64,000 nt of DNA, taken from Gynuella sp050296195 (lineage in GTDB: Bacteria > Pseudomonadota > Gammaproteobacteria > Pseudomonadales > Natronospirillaceae). Position numbers and translations under genes: made by a program. Under the pieces are notes generated by a model. It was not told the origin of the DNA and did not search any database. It saw only the letters and a list, made by a program, of their open reading frames with translations. The stretch lies in the NCBI RefSeq assembly GCF_050296195.1, contig NZ_JBNKRB010000057.1. One strand, given 5' to 3'. Each line of letters begins with the position of its first letter. Position 1 is the first letter of the stretch. This document shows positions 62,861-64,000 of the stretch, in pieces.

Positions 62861-64000
62861 TTAATCTGAAGGAAGATCTTCTTCACCTTCGGATACTGGA
62901 GGTTCAGTAGATATTTGTTCACCATCTATCAACTCAACATCTCCCACACCAACATCCTTATCTTCCTCAACTCGCTCCAATCCCACTAAAGACTCATCTT
63001 CAGCGACTTTAATTAAACGCACTCCCTGAGTATTCCTTCCTAATACTGAGATCTCTGAACTACGGGTGCGAACCAAGGTCCCCTTGTCACTGATTAGCAT
63101 GATTTCATCACCTTCAAAAATCTGCACAGCGCCGACCAAAGGACCATTTCGATCATTAACAATCATTGCGATCACCCCCTGGGTTCCTCGACCTTTGGTC
63201 GGGAAGTCCTGGGTTTTGGTTCGCTTGCCATAACCTTTTTCCGAAACCGTCAGAATAGTACCTTCATCATCAGGGATCATTAACGAGATCACTTCCGCTT
63301 CTTCACCCAGGCGAATACCTCTGACACCACGAGCAGTCCGCCCCATTTCCCTCACGTGTTCTTCAGAGAAACGCACAGCCTTACCATTACTCGCCAACAA
63401 CAGAATTTCGTGACTTCCGTCGGTAATAGCAACTCCGACCAACTGATCACCTTCATCCAGATTCAGTGCAATCAAACCAGATGAACGCTGACGGGAAAAT
63501 GCTTCCAGAGCTGTCTTCTTAACAGTTCCCTTAGCTGTAACCATGAAAACAAATTTGTTTGCCTCATAACCCTCTATCGGCAGAACAGCAGTGACTCTTT
63601 CATTGTCATCCAAATTCAGGATATTGATCAAAGGACGGCCTTTTGCTGTTCGTCCAGCCTGAGGGATTTCCCAGACCTTCAGCCAATAAACCTTGCCCCT
63701 GTCACTGAAACACATAATGGTAGTATGAGTACTGGCCACAAACAGATGAGCAACATAATCTTCATCTTTGACCTGAGTTGCCGCTTTTCCACGACCACCA
63801 CGACGCTGCGCCTGATAATCAGCCAGCGGTTGTGACTTGGCATAACCACCATGGGAAATCGTCACCACCATATCTTCCTCAGTGATTAGATCCTCCATGC
63901 TGTAATCCTGCCTGGAAACAATGATTTCAGAACGGCGCGCATCCGAATACTCTTCACGAATAGCCACTAGTTCTTCACGAATAACTTCCATTAGACGCTC
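62861..64000 (-). CDS. gyrA: DNA gyrase subunit A, C-terminal part
   Basis: The frame stays open to the window edge, so this is the last 379 residues of a protein of over 800. It carries the GyrA box QRRGGRGK and the six-bladed DNA-wrapping pinwheel, then an acidic tail. The catalytic tyrosine and quinolone-resistance region lie beyond the window. It is upstream of serC. Confidence 0.97.
   Translation of the reverse strand, partial: ERLMEVIREELVAIREEYSDARRSEIIVSRQDYSMEDLITEEDMVVTISHGGYAKSQPLADYQAQRRGGRGKAATQVKDEDYVAHLFVASTHTTIMCFSDRGKVYWLKVWEIPQAGRTAKGRPLINILNLDDNERVTAVLPIEGYEANKFVFMVTAKGTVKKTALEAFSRQRSSGLIALNLDEGDQLVGVAITDGSHEILLLASNGKAVRFSEEHVREMGRTARGVRGIRLGEEAEVISLMIPDDEGTILTVSEKGYGKRTKTQDFPTKGRGTQGVIAMIVNDRNGPLVGAVQIFEGDEIMLISDKGTLVRTRSSEISVLGRNTQGVRLIKVAEDESLVGLERVEEDKDVGVGDVELIDGEQISTEPPVSEGEEDLPSD

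Noticed and set aside
1..64000. CRISPR array, prophage or rRNA operon
   Set aside because: No regularly spaced repeats, phage structural genes or rRNA sequence were seen in the window.

Overview
The window is a stretch of chromosome from a gammaproteobacterium, most likely a marine Oceanospirillales/Pseudomonadales-type organism. The evidence is gene order: trpG-trpD-trpC next to a Vfr-type CRP, OsmC and speD; hemA/prfA/prmC/moeB divergent from a TPR lipoprotein, lolB, ispE, prs, rplY, pth and ychF; rplU-rpmA-obgE-proB divergent from ispB; and gyrA-serC-pheA-hisC-tyrA-cmk-rpsA. This matches the Pseudomonas-like arrangement. No species can be named from the sequence alone. No phage, CRISPR array, rRNA operon or intact insertion sequence was seen.

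Layout. 0-7.1 kb: an amino-acid export/metabolism group (LysE-type exporter, PhzF, AlaX on the minus strand; MocR-type regulator and RarD on the plus strand), then a DUF1338 enzyme, an M18 aminopeptidase and an acyltransferase. 7.4-12.4 kb: two divergent tryptophan operons, trpR-trpE-trpG (minus) and trpG-trpD-trpC (plus), each with its own glutaminase subunit. 12.5-18.8 kb: vfr, OsmC, speD, then moeB-prmC-prfA-hemA. 19-26 kb: outer-membrane lipoprotein (lolB), isoprenoid (ispE), PRPP (prs) and translation genes, followed by tRNA-Met and tRNA-Gln. 26.6-33.6 kb: a sulfur-flavoured region with a 3-mercaptopyruvate sulfurtransferase, a persulfide-dioxygenase-like MBL enzyme plus SulP anion transporter behind a sigma-54-type promoter, and a DUF442 phosphatase/sulfurtransferase with a sigma-54 activator. 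33.8-37.5 kb: a dksA paralogue with only two zinc-finger cysteines, then a poorly coding, visibly AT-rich stretch with orphan regulators and a 232-bp inverted-repeat element. 37.5-51 kb: dinB, proB-obgE-rpmA-rplU, ispB, a PilZ protein, an RmlD-like reductase pair, ssb, a YajR-like MFS transporter and uvrA. 51-64 kb: pckA with a long structured leader, a response regulator/histidine kinase pair, and the rpsA-cmk-tyrA-hisC-pheA-serC-gyrA block, which lacks aroA between tyrA and cmk.

The most interesting items are (1) the sigma-54-linked split BLH/persulfide module with its sensor-less activator, (2) the pckA leader, in which mutually exclusive helices include a perfect 9-nt complement to the Shine-Dalgarno region, (3) the small inverted-repeat element near 35.2 kb, (4) the two anthranilate synthase glutaminases, and (5) the missing aroA. 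Most of the rest is ordinary housekeeping sequence.
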